This document shows, piece by piece, positions 16,571 through 25,300 of a stretch of 25,538 bases of DNA (within the stretch, counting starts at the first letter, position 1; every line of letters begins with the position of its first letter). A program made the position numbers and the translations under genes. Below the pieces are notes generated by a model, which was given only the letters and a program-made list of their open reading frames with translations, was not told where the DNA came from and did no database searches. Source of the DNA: Trichomonas tenax (taxonomy: Eukaryota; Parabasalia; Trichomonadida; Trichomonadidae); contig JALKBU010000764.1 in the NCBI GenBank assembly GCA_023091735.1, positions 1 through 25,538 on the forward strand, read 5' to 3'.

Positions 16571-17567
16571 TATGTTTTCTTGACATTAGAAAAATCTGTG
16601 ATCTCTCTGCTCTCAAGAGCTTTAACAACATCGATATCATTATGGGGAGCATCTACGCACTTTGTTACTGACTTTACCACCGGAAAAGGGGCTTTTACTT
16701 CCGGAATTTTGAAAATTACTGAAAATACAACGATGTACGTTTATGTTGGCCAATATGGGACTATGAACAGCCCAGCGACATACAATTGCGGTGGGAGAGG
16801 AACTGTTGACAATGCTCCGAGACACGAAGTTCTGCAGGAGGGGGAGCAACAGATATAAGATTGAGTGGAAGCAGTTGGAGCAACTTCGAGAATCTAAAAA
16901 GTCAAATAATGGTTGCTGCACGTGGTGCTGGAAAGTGCACTTACTTCAGAGATATAAATGGAGGCGATGGTGGGATTTTCGAAGGATATCCAGGGACACA
17001 TCACATTTTCAATCCAGGTTTTAATTGCTATAGAAAAGATTTCATCGAAGCAAATCAAACTTCAAGTGGAGTTGGATATTATGGGACAAAAATAATAGGA
17101 AATGGAAACAATGGCACTTTTGGAATTGGAGGCTATCGATTTAATATAAATCATGGAAATGGTAGCGGTGGGGCTATTATCGAGGTGGTGAAGGTAGCTA
17201 TTGCGATTTCTGCGTCGCGAGTGGTTCAGGAGGCTCTTCTTTTGTTTCTGGTTATCAAGGTTTCAACGCAATTTCAAGAGATTACACACTCGATAATCCC
17301 ATTCATACAGGACTACCAAACCATTTTTCTGGTCATGTTTTCACTGATGTTATTGTTAAATCTGGTCGTGATAATTTCACTGCGCCAAACGGAACAATAC
17401 AAATTGAAAATGCAGGACATGGCTTTGCAAGAATTAAAGCATTGACTCCAATTCCAGAAGAAAAACCAATTTGCATTTACTTGATAACAATTGATCCACA
17501 GAGAGTTTTGCGTTTGGGACAATATATGACATCTATTATAATATTTCGTAGCTTTGAGTTAGAATAA
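16571..17567 (+). pseudogene. Gly-rich family (PF12810-type) surface protein, frameshifted
   Basis: Joined across frames, the region has the ordered landmarks of the trichomonad Gly-rich family: SISLWGAST, GKGAFTSGILKITENT, MYVYVGQYG, then GGGATDIRLSGSSW, GYYRGGEGSY, SGGSSFVSGYQGF and GHGFARI near the end. The first part is open to about 16820. An indel at the GCAGGAGGGGGAGC run moves the frame before GGGATDIR, and a second shift near 17170 moves it again, to a TAA at 17565-17567. The N-terminus before SLWGAS is missing or degraded. The C-terminal 40 residues after GHGFARI show no membrane segment that I would trust. Related intact proteins are predicted to be secreted or surface-exposed. Clearly a pseudogene unless sequencing errors explain both shifts. 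Confidence 0.8.
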
Positions 17568-17576
17568 ATTATATGT

Positions 17577-19256
17577 TTAGATTAAACCTAAAAAATTGTA
17601 ATTATCAAATGTAAAATTATAAGGATCGTTTTGCGAAATGATATATTTAATAATTTCATATTGAATCCTATTATTTCGGAGATTTGAAACAATATCGAAA
17701 TACTTTCTTTCGTTTGGTTGATTCCTCAACAAATAAAGATAATTTCTGTTGAGGATTGTGATTCTTTGGAACTTATTCCAATATTTGTTTTTATAACACA
17801 GAACACCTCTAACATTTGGTTTTGTTTCGATTGGATTCGCATCAGGTGTATCATTGAAATAGCGAATTACTGATGATATAATTCCATGCTCTCTGATATA
17901 TGTGAATGATGGATATTGTAGTAAATAATCAAATGTTGAATTAATATCACTCAATATTAATTGTTGCTCTTCTCCATCAATTTCATTAACGAGCTGAACG
18001 CATTCATGCCTGCATTGATTAATTCTGTCATCAATGGATTGCTTATAAGATTGAAAGCTGCAAGTTTTGGAATGAATTATTTCAAAAATAAAATCAGCGG
18101 CTGTTTGAGCCTTTCGTTGAACTTTTCTTGATAATTGATTATAAAAACCTTCAATGTGAATAGATCTGTTGATGAATTCTATCAGGTTATTCAAATTGGC
18201 AACTCTTTCAGATGCTTGAGTGATATGTGATAATAAAATTCCTCGATGTAAACTGATTTTTAGTGGATGAATTCCATTTCTGCGAACAACTTCATCAAAT
18301 TCATGAAGTGCTTCATCTCTAAGATTTGCGATCATTTCTAATGTCAATATATTTTGTGCTTCATTGCAGCGACGATCAAAATTGGCACAAAGTCTATCAA
18401 TAGCTTCATTTAAAACCGCACTTTGATTCAATCCACTAAATTTGATGTAAAATCCTTCACTATATTGCATTGCATTTAAACATGCTGCAAAATCTTTTGG
18501 AGAATTAAAAATTGCTTTTGAATCGAGATTCACCATAATGTCATTTAACAAAGCGATCATATATTTGCTTTGATGCTGAAAATTGATAAACGGACCTCCA
18601 AAAACACATTTTGGAACAAATCCTTCATTTGAGTGTGATTTCATTAAATCACTATTAATAACAATATTCATTGCATCAGTTATTGAGTCTTGGTAAGATA
18701 AGTTTTCGTTTGCTTCATATGGAAGATCTCGAATGAAAAGAAGCACTTTTCGAACAAAAAATTGTGATTCTTGTCTTGTGTAGTATTTTGAATATAGATG
18801 TTTGTTGAGTAAAGATAAAAACTGTGCATTAGAACTCGAAGGATGATTATCAATATAATTTATGACTCTTCCGCAAAGTTGACAAAAAGGAAGCATCATT
18901 TTTGCAATAATTGTGTTTGGACAAACGCTGTTTATAGCTTCAACTTCAATGAAATAAATATTTAGATCAGAATTTATATTGTCGGGGCAAGCTTCATGAA
19001 ATCTTTGATAAATTTGAAATACTTTCCCTGCATAAGTAATAACACATCCTGTGGTTTTCGAATGGTATATGTTCCCTATTTCCTGCCGAACTCCGGATAA
19101 TTCTTGGATAATTGTCGATTTTCCTACAGATTGCCCAATAAATAGAATTAAAGCAAAAGGCTCTTGATTAGAGTGAACTTTGATATACCTCTTCAGAGCA
19201 TCTGCATCTATGTAATATATCCCTTGTTCTCTCCTGGCAATTAAGTTTTGCGTCAT
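17577..19256 (-). CDS. Divergent dynamin/GBP-like P-loop GTPase
   Basis: A 559-residue protein. After about 35 residues comes a strand and P-loop, ALILFIGQSVGKSTIIQELSG, laid out as in dynamin (GGQSAGKSS) but with Ile40 in place of the first glycine, while Lys46 and Ser47 are kept. SKTTGCVITY (66-75) sits where GBP and atlastin have their switch threonine block. The strand NIYFIEVEAINS (99-110) is where DxxG should be, yet Asp and Gly are absent. VLLFIRDLPY (171-180) keeps the RD motif that GB1/RHD3 GTPases use for guanine recognition. The rest is helical, stalk-like. No transmembrane segment is seen. The initiator TCATT lies 10 nt before the ATG, the best core promoter in the window, and the stop is TAAA. 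Its role is unknown; membrane remodelling or vesicle tethering would be guesses. Confidence 0.65.
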   Translation of the reverse strand: MTQNLIARREQGIYYIDADALKRYIKVHSNQEPFALILFIGQSVGKSTIIQELSGVRQEIGNIYHSKTTGCVITYAGKVFQIYQRFHEACPDNINSDLNIYFIEVEAINSVCPNTIIAKMMLPFCQLCGRVINYIDNHPSSSNAQFLSLLNKHLYSKYYTRQESQFFVRKVLLFIRDLPYEANENLSYQDSITDAMNIVINSDLMKSHSNEGFVPKCVFGGPFINFQHQSKYMIALLNDIMVNLDSKAIFNSPKDFAACLNAMQYSEGFYIKFSGLNQSAVLNEAIDRLCANFDRRCNEAQNILTLEMIANLRDEALHEFDEVVRRNGIHPLKISLHRGILLSHITQASERVANLNNLIEFINRSIHIEGFYNQLSRKVQRKAQTAADFIFEIIHSKTCSFQSYKQSIDDRINQCRHECVQLVNEIDGEEQQLILSDINSTFDYLLQYPSFTYIREHGIISSVIRYFNDTPDANPIETKPNVRGVLCYKNKYWNKFQRITILNRNYLYLLRNQPNERKYFDIVSNLRNNRIQYEIIKYIISQNDPYNFTFDNYNFLGLI

Positions 19257-19263
19257 TGATTAA

Positions 19264-19268
19264 AATGA
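19264..19268 (-). promoter_or_regulatory. Trichomonad initiator (Inr), TCATT
   Basis: On the coding strand TCATT matches the published T. vaginalis consensus TCA(+1)Y(T/A). The A falls 10 nt before the ATG of the GTPase gene, within the usual 5-20 nt. None of the other four intact genes has an equally clean match. Confidence 0.55.
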
Positions 19269-19819
19269 CAAAAAAAACCTGAGTAGGCGATTTTACAATT
19301 ATCACAAATTTTTTATTGCCTGAGAACTCTTAAGTTTGCTAATTGGACAACAAAACAAAGATAATTGAAATACCATGTCTGTTATCATTATCTGACTAAT
19401 CAGTATCATGATCATATGGTGTGGATTTTTAGATTTTAATGCTTATAGAATTTATGATGAATAATAGGCACTTTTTGTACGGTCATGGCCGAAAAGCATG
19501 TGACAGTAAAGATTTAAAAGTTAAGCTTTGGATTTCACATAGCTATGGTCAAAAATAGACTCTCAAAATATTCAATGAATCGACCAAAAAAAAATATTTT
19601 CACTCAATTTGATGCTTTCAAAATAGAGAGATCTGGCTTTTGCATCTAGAATATAAAAGGATGATTCATGGATATCTCACCCTTAAAAATTGATTAATAA
19701 TTAAAACCATGCTCTCGATAAATTTGATGACGATAGGAGTTTGGAAAAATATGACGGTTGAGATCTGATTTGACATTTTATCAATGCCGAAGAAATTTAA
19801 TATTTTTCCAATTTCTTAA
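19269..19819. other. Gene-free spacer
   Basis: AT-rich DNA between the GTPase promoter and the Cys-rich relic. Stops in all frames are dense, and I see no repeat or hairpin comparable to those at 14171 or 24071. Confidence 0.4.
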
Positions 19820-20276
19820 GCAGAAGTCAGTCTTGGGATGCATTTTATGATGCAAATTCCAAGGAAACATTCCATTCTAAATACACCAATTTATCTACAA
19901 CTAATTCTGATAAAAATTATTTTAATCAGATTGTAAATTTTATCAAATAGAACCGGAAGGGGCAGTTTCAATTATTCAATTTGGCAATCAGTATAATGCA
20001 ATTCCAATCAAAGTATTACTTGAGACATCACTTTTTGATGAATGCACCATTGATAGTAGCAATTCAGGTATAACTTATACAGCAGGATTTTCATGCTGGA
20101 ATTATAAGGGATCCAGTATTCAATGTAGCAACAGTTACAGAAGTTGTATTGGAAAAGGAATTTCGGCATTTGCCCACAATTCTGGACAAAATTTAACTGA
20201 ACCTAATTTTTGCTTCTCTGATTCAATTTCAAATTGTGGGAATGAGAGCTATTCTTACGGATTTGTTCAGCAATGA
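19820..20276 (+). pseudogene. Decayed Cys/Ser/Asn-rich repetitive surface-type protein
   Basis: Two open segments in different frames read as one protein-like text: SRSQSWDAFYDANS... to about 19950, then from SDCKFYQ (about 19935) through LLETSLFDECTIDSSNSGI, FSCWNYKGSSIQCSN and NFCFSDSISNCGNES to a TGA at 20274-20276. The spaced F-x-x-C and NC-G pattern recalls the beta-helix-like, Pmp-type repetitive surface proteins annotated in trichomonads, but I cannot assign a family firmly. There is no ATG in frame near the start and a frameshift at about 19940. The text stops just short of the convergent 3' end of the CHD-like gene. Confidence 0.5.
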
Positions 20277-20420
20277 AAATGAAATGCCCATTGTAAATAA
20301 AGATTGCGAATGCATAAAACCTAAAATCCAAGGCCATGTAATTCATTTTCATTGTGTTATCATTCTTTGTTACATAACATGGTTTTCAATTTGAAATAAT
20401 ATTTTAATCAACAAACAAAA

Positions 20421-23400
20421 TTATTCCATTCCAAGGAATTTCTGGATTCCATGAATAGAAAAGATAAAGCCGTGAGGCGACTGTGGGTATTGCTTTGACC
20501 TCTTACGAATAAAACGAATTTCTTCAAGATTAAACAATTGAACAAATGGGAATCTCGCGTCGAGTAAAATTTCTCGGAATCTGCTTAGACCGAGGTGAAT
20601 TATTAATTCAAAATATTTCGCTGTGTGATAATCACTCCATTCAGTATAATCCTTTGGAGTTAAATCAGCACCAGCAATGTAGTTCTTCATCAAGGAAAAC
20701 ATTTGTTGGACTTTTTCGATTTCCGCTTGAGATTGAACTTTTTGCGCAAAGATTTCTTCAATTTTCTTTGTAACTTGTTCCTTTGATTTTGTGACCAACG
20801 CGAGCTTTCTGAAGAAGTTTTCATCGTTAGGAAACTCCTTTAGAGCATTGATTATCCTGTAAACTTCACATTGGTTCCATTTAATTTCAAAAATTACATT
20901 GTTTGATTCTGCAAAAGATCTGTTCATCATTTCATCAATGTATAATGAAAGAGGAGACAATGGATCAACGGAATTTCCAAAAACAAGGTCTTTTAAGAGC
21001 TGAATTTCAGCTTGAGATGGTTCTAATCCTGCAATCTTGAAATCATGCGGAATATCAAATTCTTTCTTTCTGACTTTTCCTGAAATTTCGTATTCATCGA
21101 TATCTTTCTTGAAATCAAAGTTTGCATTATCTTTGATATTAAGAAATGTTTTCGCGGCGATTCTCATATCAAGGGTCTTCAAGAATCGATATTCGTTGAT
21201 CCATAGCGAATTAAAGGAGTTTCTTGCCAATCTGAGAAGTTTGAAATCAAGATCAACTTCGTTTAAGTTTTCGATATCAAAATCGATCAAGAATTTCGAC
21301 ATAATGGATAACAAATGCGGTAAATCATATATCTGTGACTCGGACAGTTTTGTTAAGCAATAGTTGATCAATGTGACACAAAAATCTTTGACTTGTGGTA
21401 AAGATGCATTGATTGAAATTCCAATATTCCTCCATTGACCAAAACCGAACAAATTAAAGAAATAAGCGCATAAATATGATTCATCAGCGGACATTAAACT
21501 CTCATTTTTGTTCTTTTTGACATTGAAAGTCATTCTTGTAATGAAATCATTATCATTCTCGGAATTGTCAATTTCTGGAATTTTAATTTCTTCTAGTTTA
21601 ACTGAATCATATTGATACAATGATAAAACAACATTTGGAAGATTAATCTCTGAATCATCAGCGAATGTCTTAAAAGGTTCAGCGGCTACATACTTTTCTT
21701 TCATCAATCTTTGTTCTTTATATTTAAATAATGATTCTATTTCGAATTTCGTGGATATCAAATGATACACACGACAATTTTCAATGCTGCTCGGATTACT
21801 GATGTTATTTATAACATCTCTGTAGTTCTCTTCTGGTTCTAAGAAAACGACAACCGAAACGAAAGATAAATCGTAATCCAATTTTGAATAATTCGATATT
21901 ATTACACATTTTTCTTGAGATGTTGTTTTGATAATGTTATCAATCTTTTCAGGAGTAAAACTTGAGTTGATCTTAAATGATTTTCTATTCTCATTGATTA
22001 TATTAAACAATGTGTTCATGTTTTGAAGAGACTTTGTGAATATCATTACCGTAGAATTTGGATATATCTCATTGACAAGATAATTAATGAATTGGAACTT
22101 TGATGACAGTTTCAACGCGATTTGAGTTAATTCGGCTTTGAAAGAGTTTCCATAATAAACTTCAAAACCTCTTATTTGTATTGGATTGTTTATAATTTCT
22201 GTCTCTATTTGTTCATCAGATTTATTTGTGTAATGATTAGTGATTTGCGGGATCAAATTCATGTCATGTAATCTCAAGCAATCTTTTTGATATTGCGTTG
22301 GATTAATATTAACAACAGTATTTGCAATATCACTAGAAAACGTTCTAGAAACAGAAATAACATGTTTCTTGAATTCTTCTGGTGTTATATCTGTGTTAGA
22401 ACTGACCAAAGATAAAAGATTCTTATATGTGCTGTTATTCTGCAACTCAAGAGACTTCAAGCAGAATAAAACATTGGAATACATCGAAAAATCAAATTCG
22501 ATGTCAAAGTCGGGTTCGTCATAAATAACTTTATCGAAAGTGATGTTTTCGAACCACTTAAGATCATATTTCAGTATTCCATATGTTGTGACGATTAAAT
22601 TATACGAGAAAGTGTTCGATATTGGGCATCCATTAGAATCTAATGCATCAACGCAGTGTTCTTGTATTATTTTACGTTCCAATGGATCACAACTATAATC
22701 AATAATCGAAAGACTTTTTGGAAGATTCGCGAAGAATTTTGAATAATTTTTCGAATTCGTAACAATCATATAAGGACCTCTATTGTTATCTGATAACAAA
22801 TTAAGGAAATTTCCAATGATTTCATACTTTTCTGTTGAAAATTCGTCAAATAAAATTGCAGATTTTCCTTTGTTATGAATATTGACTAATTTTGAAAGAT
22901 TTTCATTGATATTTTCGATGTTTTGTAGTGTGTGTTTGTTATCAAATTTGAAATTTTTGCGTGAAGAAACAAATTTGTTATATTCTTCATCAGAAGCAGT
23001 CTCCCAGTAGAAATAATCATAGAAAACTCGATATAATAACTCATTGTTTGGATAAAATGCGATTGGAATAGCTTTTTCTTCTGGTTGCAAATCATCTTCG
23101 TTTAATTCATATTTTTTGAATTCGCTGAGCAAAACTTTTCCTTCACTATATGCCTTCAGCTCAACCAAAGTTTTCCATTGACATATTCCCGAATCATTTG
23201 TTTTAATTAAATATTCTTCGTTATTTTCTTTCGTTCGCTTTAAAACGATATAATGGTTCTTTACATATTCTTGGTATGCATCAATGCTGTAATCGAAATC
23301 ATCAGCTCTGCTTTTTGTTTTTCGAATTTTAATTGCTTCAAAATCTGAAGAGTAATCATAATTTCTTAATTGCTTTCTATTTCTTCGCGGAGGTTGATGC

Positions 23401-23699
23401 TTTATTATATGATAATTTCGACTTTTCTGCTGATTTGATAAAATTGAAATTGTTGATATATTGAATTGAGTGGATGAAATAAACGGAGATATATCCTTTT
23501 TCACTAGCTTTGCAGGTTCTGGCGCTGATTTTGATTCTGGTTCAATAGAAAAAGCTGTTTTGTTTAAATTCGGCATAAAAAACGATGTTGGCTTAAAATT
23601 AAACGATGAATTCGCAGGATTTTCGGCCTTCTCCGTTTTTATCGTAATTATTGGTTTCACTTCTTTTAGTTTTTCATTCCCTGTTTTCCACCATTGCAT
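20421..23699 (-). CDS. CHD/SNF2-like chromatin remodeller with a degenerate ATPase (pseudoenzyme)
   Basis: One intact 1092-residue frame with CHD layout: basic low-complexity N-terminus (1-130), a chromodomain-like part (about 140-195, QEYVKNHYIVLKR...YLIKTNDSGICQWKTL), both helicase lobes (about 255-700) and a SANT/SLIDE-like end (GFGQWRNI, then YFELIIHLGLSRFREILLDA). Each helicase landmark can be placed but is altered. DEMGLGKT reads DEFSTEKY (285-292; Lys291 kept, glycines and Thr lost). DEAH reads DEPD (394-397). TGTPLQN reads KSLELQN. The arginine-finger block (RxHRIGQ) reads as ISNPSSIEN before CRVYHLISTKFEIE. TTYGIL still matches motif Ia/Ib surroundings. ATP hydrolysis is therefore unlikely, although the frame is clean. 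It probably acts as a nuclear scaffold, reader or decoy, or is a recent pseudogene. Confidence 0.75.
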   Translation of the reverse strand: MQWWKTGNEKLKEVKPIITIKTEKAENPANSSFNFKPTSFFMPNLNKTAFSIEPESKSAPEPAKLVKKDISPFISSTQFNISTISILSNQQKSRNYHIIKHQPPRRNRKQLRNYDYSSDFEAIKIRKTKSRADDFDYSIDAYQEYVKNHYIVLKRTKENNEEYLIKTNDSGICQWKTLVELKAYSEGKVLLSEFKKYELNEDDLQPEEKAIPIAFYPNNELLYRVFYDYFYWETASDEEYNKFVSSRKNFKFDNKHTLQNIENINENLSKLVNIHNKGKSAILFDEFSTEKYEIIGNFLNLLSDNNRGPYMIVTNSKNYSKFFANLPKSLSIIDYSCDPLERKIIQEHCVDALDSNGCPISNTFSYNLIVTTYGILKYDLKWFENITFDKVIYDEPDFDIEFDFSMYSNVLFCLKSLELQNNSTYKNLLSLVSSNTDITPEEFKKHVISVSRTFSSDIANTVVNINPTQYQKDCLRLHDMNLIPQITNHYTNKSDEQIETEIINNPIQIRGFEVYYGNSFKAELTQIALKLSSKFQFINYLVNEIYPNSTVMIFTKSLQNMNTLFNIINENRKSFKINSSFTPEKIDNIIKTTSQEKCVIISNYSKLDYDLSFVSVVVFLEPEENYRDVINNISNPSSIENCRVYHLISTKFEIESLFKYKEQRLMKEKYVAAEPFKTFADDSEINLPNVVLSLYQYDSVKLEEIKIPEIDNSENDNDFITRMTFNVKKNKNESLMSADESYLCAYFFNLFGFGQWRNIGISINASLPQVKDFCVTLINYCLTKLSESQIYDLPHLLSIMSKFLIDFDIENLNEVDLDFKLLRLARNSFNSLWINEYRFLKTLDMRIAAKTFLNIKDNANFDFKKDIDEYEISGKVRKKEFDIPHDFKIAGLEPSQAEIQLLKDLVFGNSVDPLSPLSLYIDEMMNRSFAESNNVIFEIKWNQCEVYRIINALKEFPNDENFFRKLALVTKSKEQVTKKIEEIFAQKVQSQAEIEKVQQMFSLMKNYIAGADLTPKDYTEWSDYHTAKYFELIIHLGLSRFREILLDARFPFVQLFNLEEIRFIRKRSKQYPQSPHGFIFSIHGIQKFLGME

Positions 23700-23733
23700 A
23701 TTTTTATGTCACATGTCTGTCAAAATCTTTATA

Positions 23734-23747
23734 TTTACATGACAAAA
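23734..23747 (-). promoter_or_regulatory. TTTTGTCATGTAAA element upstream of the CHD-like gene
   Basis: On the coding strand this lies 35-48 nt before the ATG, at nearly the same distance as TTTGACATGTAAAT before the tetraspanin gene, and both continue ATA or ATAA. A second related word, TTTTGACAGACATGTGACA, lies between it and the ATG (23726-23708). Function is inferred. Confidence 0.4.
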
Positions 23748-23759
23748 TATTGATTATCA

Positions 23760-24070
23760 TGAATGAGCTCCTTTTGGCCATGTTAACAATATAGCGCATT
23801 TTGTCACTTTATGCGCGGATTTGACGGCTATAAAAATTAGCTGTTCAGCCTTGCAATAGATATAAATATCATTTTTTAAAATGCAGATTACAATATATAA
23901 AACAAATATGCATGGGGAAAAAATATAAATTTATCGATCTATAATTGGATTTCTTGAGAATCAAATATGAAAAAAGGATTTTAAATAGGTACATGAGATT
24001 TGTTTTAGATGATAAATATAAATACACAGTTAAAAACATTTTTTAAGAAAAAGTACGTTAAAATAATTAT
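23760..24070. other. Gene-free DNA between CHD-like promoter and array II
   Basis: AT-rich, no gene. TTTGACGGCTATAAAAATT near 23820 has a TATA-like look but trichomonad genes do not normally use TATA boxes. If array II is transcribed rightward, its promoter should lie here. Confidence 0.3.
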
Positions 24071-24160
24071 TGTTTGTTCTCCACTAGTTTTTCATTGATT
24101 TTGAGGGTATGCCAGTGCATATATCCCTTCAGTCTATGAAAAGCTAGTGGAGGGCGCACA
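24071..24160. ncRNA. Hairpin array II, unit 1
   Basis: Bases 24071-24111 pair with 24120-24160 over 41 positions with about five mismatches (near 24074, 24096, 24101, 24102, 24104) and several G-U wobbles, closing an 8-nt loop CCAGTGCA. CTCCACTAG (24079-24087) against CTAGTGGAG (24144-24152) is perfect. A 90-nt, nearly unbroken stem with few small mismatches is the classical shape of a miRNA or hairpin-siRNA precursor. No open reading frame covers it. Confidence 0.55.
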
Positions 24161-24181
24161 TGAATTCATCGATTCTCTTAC

Positions 24182-24279
24182 AATTTCACCATAATCAAGA
24201 CATCAACGGCCAAAAAATGGGCAATTCGAAGCTACTCTGCTTAGCTAGCCATCTTCAGGCCGTCGATGTCTTCGAAATT
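24182..24279. ncRNA. Hairpin array II, unit 2
   Basis: AAGACATCAACGGCC (24197-24211) pairs with GGCCGTCGATGTCTT (24258-24272) with one A-C mismatch. ATGG/CCAT (24217-24220 with 24249-24252) and AGCTA/TAGCT (24230-24234 with 24242-24246) complete the stem around a 7-nt loop. AATTTC (24182-24187) and GAAATT (24274-24279) may extend the base across an internal loop. It begins 126 bp after unit 1 if counted from 24197. Confidence 0.5.
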
Positions 24280-24316
24280 CGCTCATACTCATTAATTTGA
24301 TGCTGCAATTGAAGCA

Positions 24317-24391
24317 TATATTTTCTGCTACTTTCTGTGGTTTCTATTACATCCCATGCCACAGAAACCTTCGAGAGTAATAGAAAATGTG
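24317..24391. ncRNA. Hairpin array II, unit 3
   Basis: Bases 24317-24345 pair with 24363-24391 with three mismatches and a few wobbles. GGTTTCT/AGAAACC is perfect at the top and TTTTA-side ATTTTCT/AGAAAAT at the base. The loop is 17 nt. An alternative pairing, TTTCTGTGG with CCACAGAAA and TTTCTATTAC with GTAATAGAAA, interleaves and would be a pseudoknot, so more than one fold is possible. Confidence 0.5.
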
Positions 24392-24434
24392 ACTGATGCA
24401 AACATCTCATTCATCGATCAGCACTACGTACTTT

Positions 24435-24499
24435 TGTTGTTTAATAACATGACAGGCAGATAGCCTATTGGTATATGCCTGTCATGTTATTAGACAGTA
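24435..24499. ncRNA. Hairpin array II, unit 4 (most perfect)
   Basis: TAATAACATGACAGGCA (24442-24458) is perfectly complementary to TGCCTGTCATGTTATTA (24476-24492), and wobble pairs extend this to 24 contiguous pairs (24435-24458 with 24476-24499). Above a single G-A mismatch, ATA/TAT and CC/GG close a TATT tetraloop. About 29 pairs in 65 nt in an intergenic region is hard to expect by chance. Confidence 0.6.
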
Positions 24500-24541
24500 T
24501 GTGATATTTACGAAATCTAATAATCAGATTTGTAAATTTCG

Positions 24542-24623
24542 ACAAAAATGAACGGTTTCTAGCACAAGCCATCTAGTAATTCGTTACCCTAGAGAGTTTG
24601 TGCTAGAAACGGTTCGTTTTTTT
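24542..24623. ncRNA. Hairpin array II, unit 5
   Basis: Bases 24542-24569 pair with 24596-24623. GGTTTCTAGCACAA faces TTGTGCTAGAAAC and then a single G-G mismatch (24554 with 24611), after which GAAC/GTTC and an A-run/T-run finish the stem. The 26-nt terminal loop is itself closed by TCTAG/CTAGA (24572-24576 with 24589-24593). Confidence 0.6.
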
Positions 24624-24644
24624 GGGTTTTGCTTTTTTTGAATC

Positions 24645-24704
24645 AAATCTCGATTTTTGAACTTGATAACTCTGAGATTTACATCCAGAGTCTGGATATA
24701 TCAA
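24645..24704. ncRNA. Possible weak unit in array II
   Basis: Competing short pairings only: AAATCTC (24645-24651) with GAGATTT (24674-24680), TTGATA-CTCTG (24663) with CAGAGT-TATCAA (24686-24704), and the palindrome ATCCAGAGTCTGGAT (24683-24697). It occupies the place where the array pitch predicts a sixth unit, but no single long stem forms. Confidence 0.2.
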
Positions 24705-24750
24705 TCAGCTGCTCTACTGAATGAAATATAGCGTACAACCATATTTCAAT

Positions 24751-24854
24751 ATCAAATATTCTTTGAAACGAAACGTTTTTAATCCATTTCTTCCAATAGA
24801 TTGATGTGTAAAAAGAGATGAACTAGAAATGCTTTATTTCTAAGAATATTTGAT
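24751..24854. ncRNA. Hairpin array II, last long hairpin
   Basis: ATCAAATATTCTTTGAAA (24751-24768) pairs with TTTCTAAGAATATTTGAT (24837-24854) with one mismatch. After an asymmetric internal loop (16 nt against 5), CATTTCT (24785-24791) pairs with AGAAATG (24825-24831), with a 33-nt loop. Looser than units 1-5. Confidence 0.4.
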
Positions 24855-25300
24855 CAAAAGGATAGAATTGAGTAGATATTCGATGCTTTTGACGTCTATA
24901 AAGCAACATAGTACGCGTAAGCATGACTTATGTCTTATATTATTTAATGTTTTGCCATTATATTAAATATTTCAATTTTGAAAAGTTAATAAAAACGAAT
25001 ATTTATTGATAAATTATATTGTATATGGCGCCATCATATGAATACAAACGTAAAATATAACATTTATATCTTGTTTACACTGTCAAAAAAACATAAAATA
25101 AAGTGGGACACGAAACACTTCCATTCAAAAAAAATCAAATTGTAAGGTGGATTTTCTCGTTAATAATATGAAAAAAAATTAGCATCCATACGATAAGAAA
25201 GACGTTTCTATCAATAAATCCCGCTGGTGCCAAAAAATTCCGTAAAAACACAAATTTTCCCGCCAAGTTTCAATTGTTCATTATTTCAAGTTCGCAGAAC
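24855..25300. other. Gene-free spacer
   Basis: AT-rich DNA with no gene. GTTCGCAGAAC at 25290-25300, next to the mariner scrap, is the reverse complement of the GTTCTGCGAAC word at 341, and both are followed by ATC. Confidence 0.35.

Noticed and set aside
20421..23699. Calling the CHD-like gene an active ATP-dependent remodeller
   Set aside because: Motifs I, II, III and the arginine-finger block are all substituted.
23815..23850. A TATA-box promoter
   Set aside because: CTATAAAAATT is expected by chance in such AT-rich DNA, and trichomonad genes generally use Inr-type promoters.
24071..24854. Regular spacing suggesting a CRISPR array
   Set aside because: The units share no repeated sequence; each is its own inverted repeat, and the context is eukaryotic.
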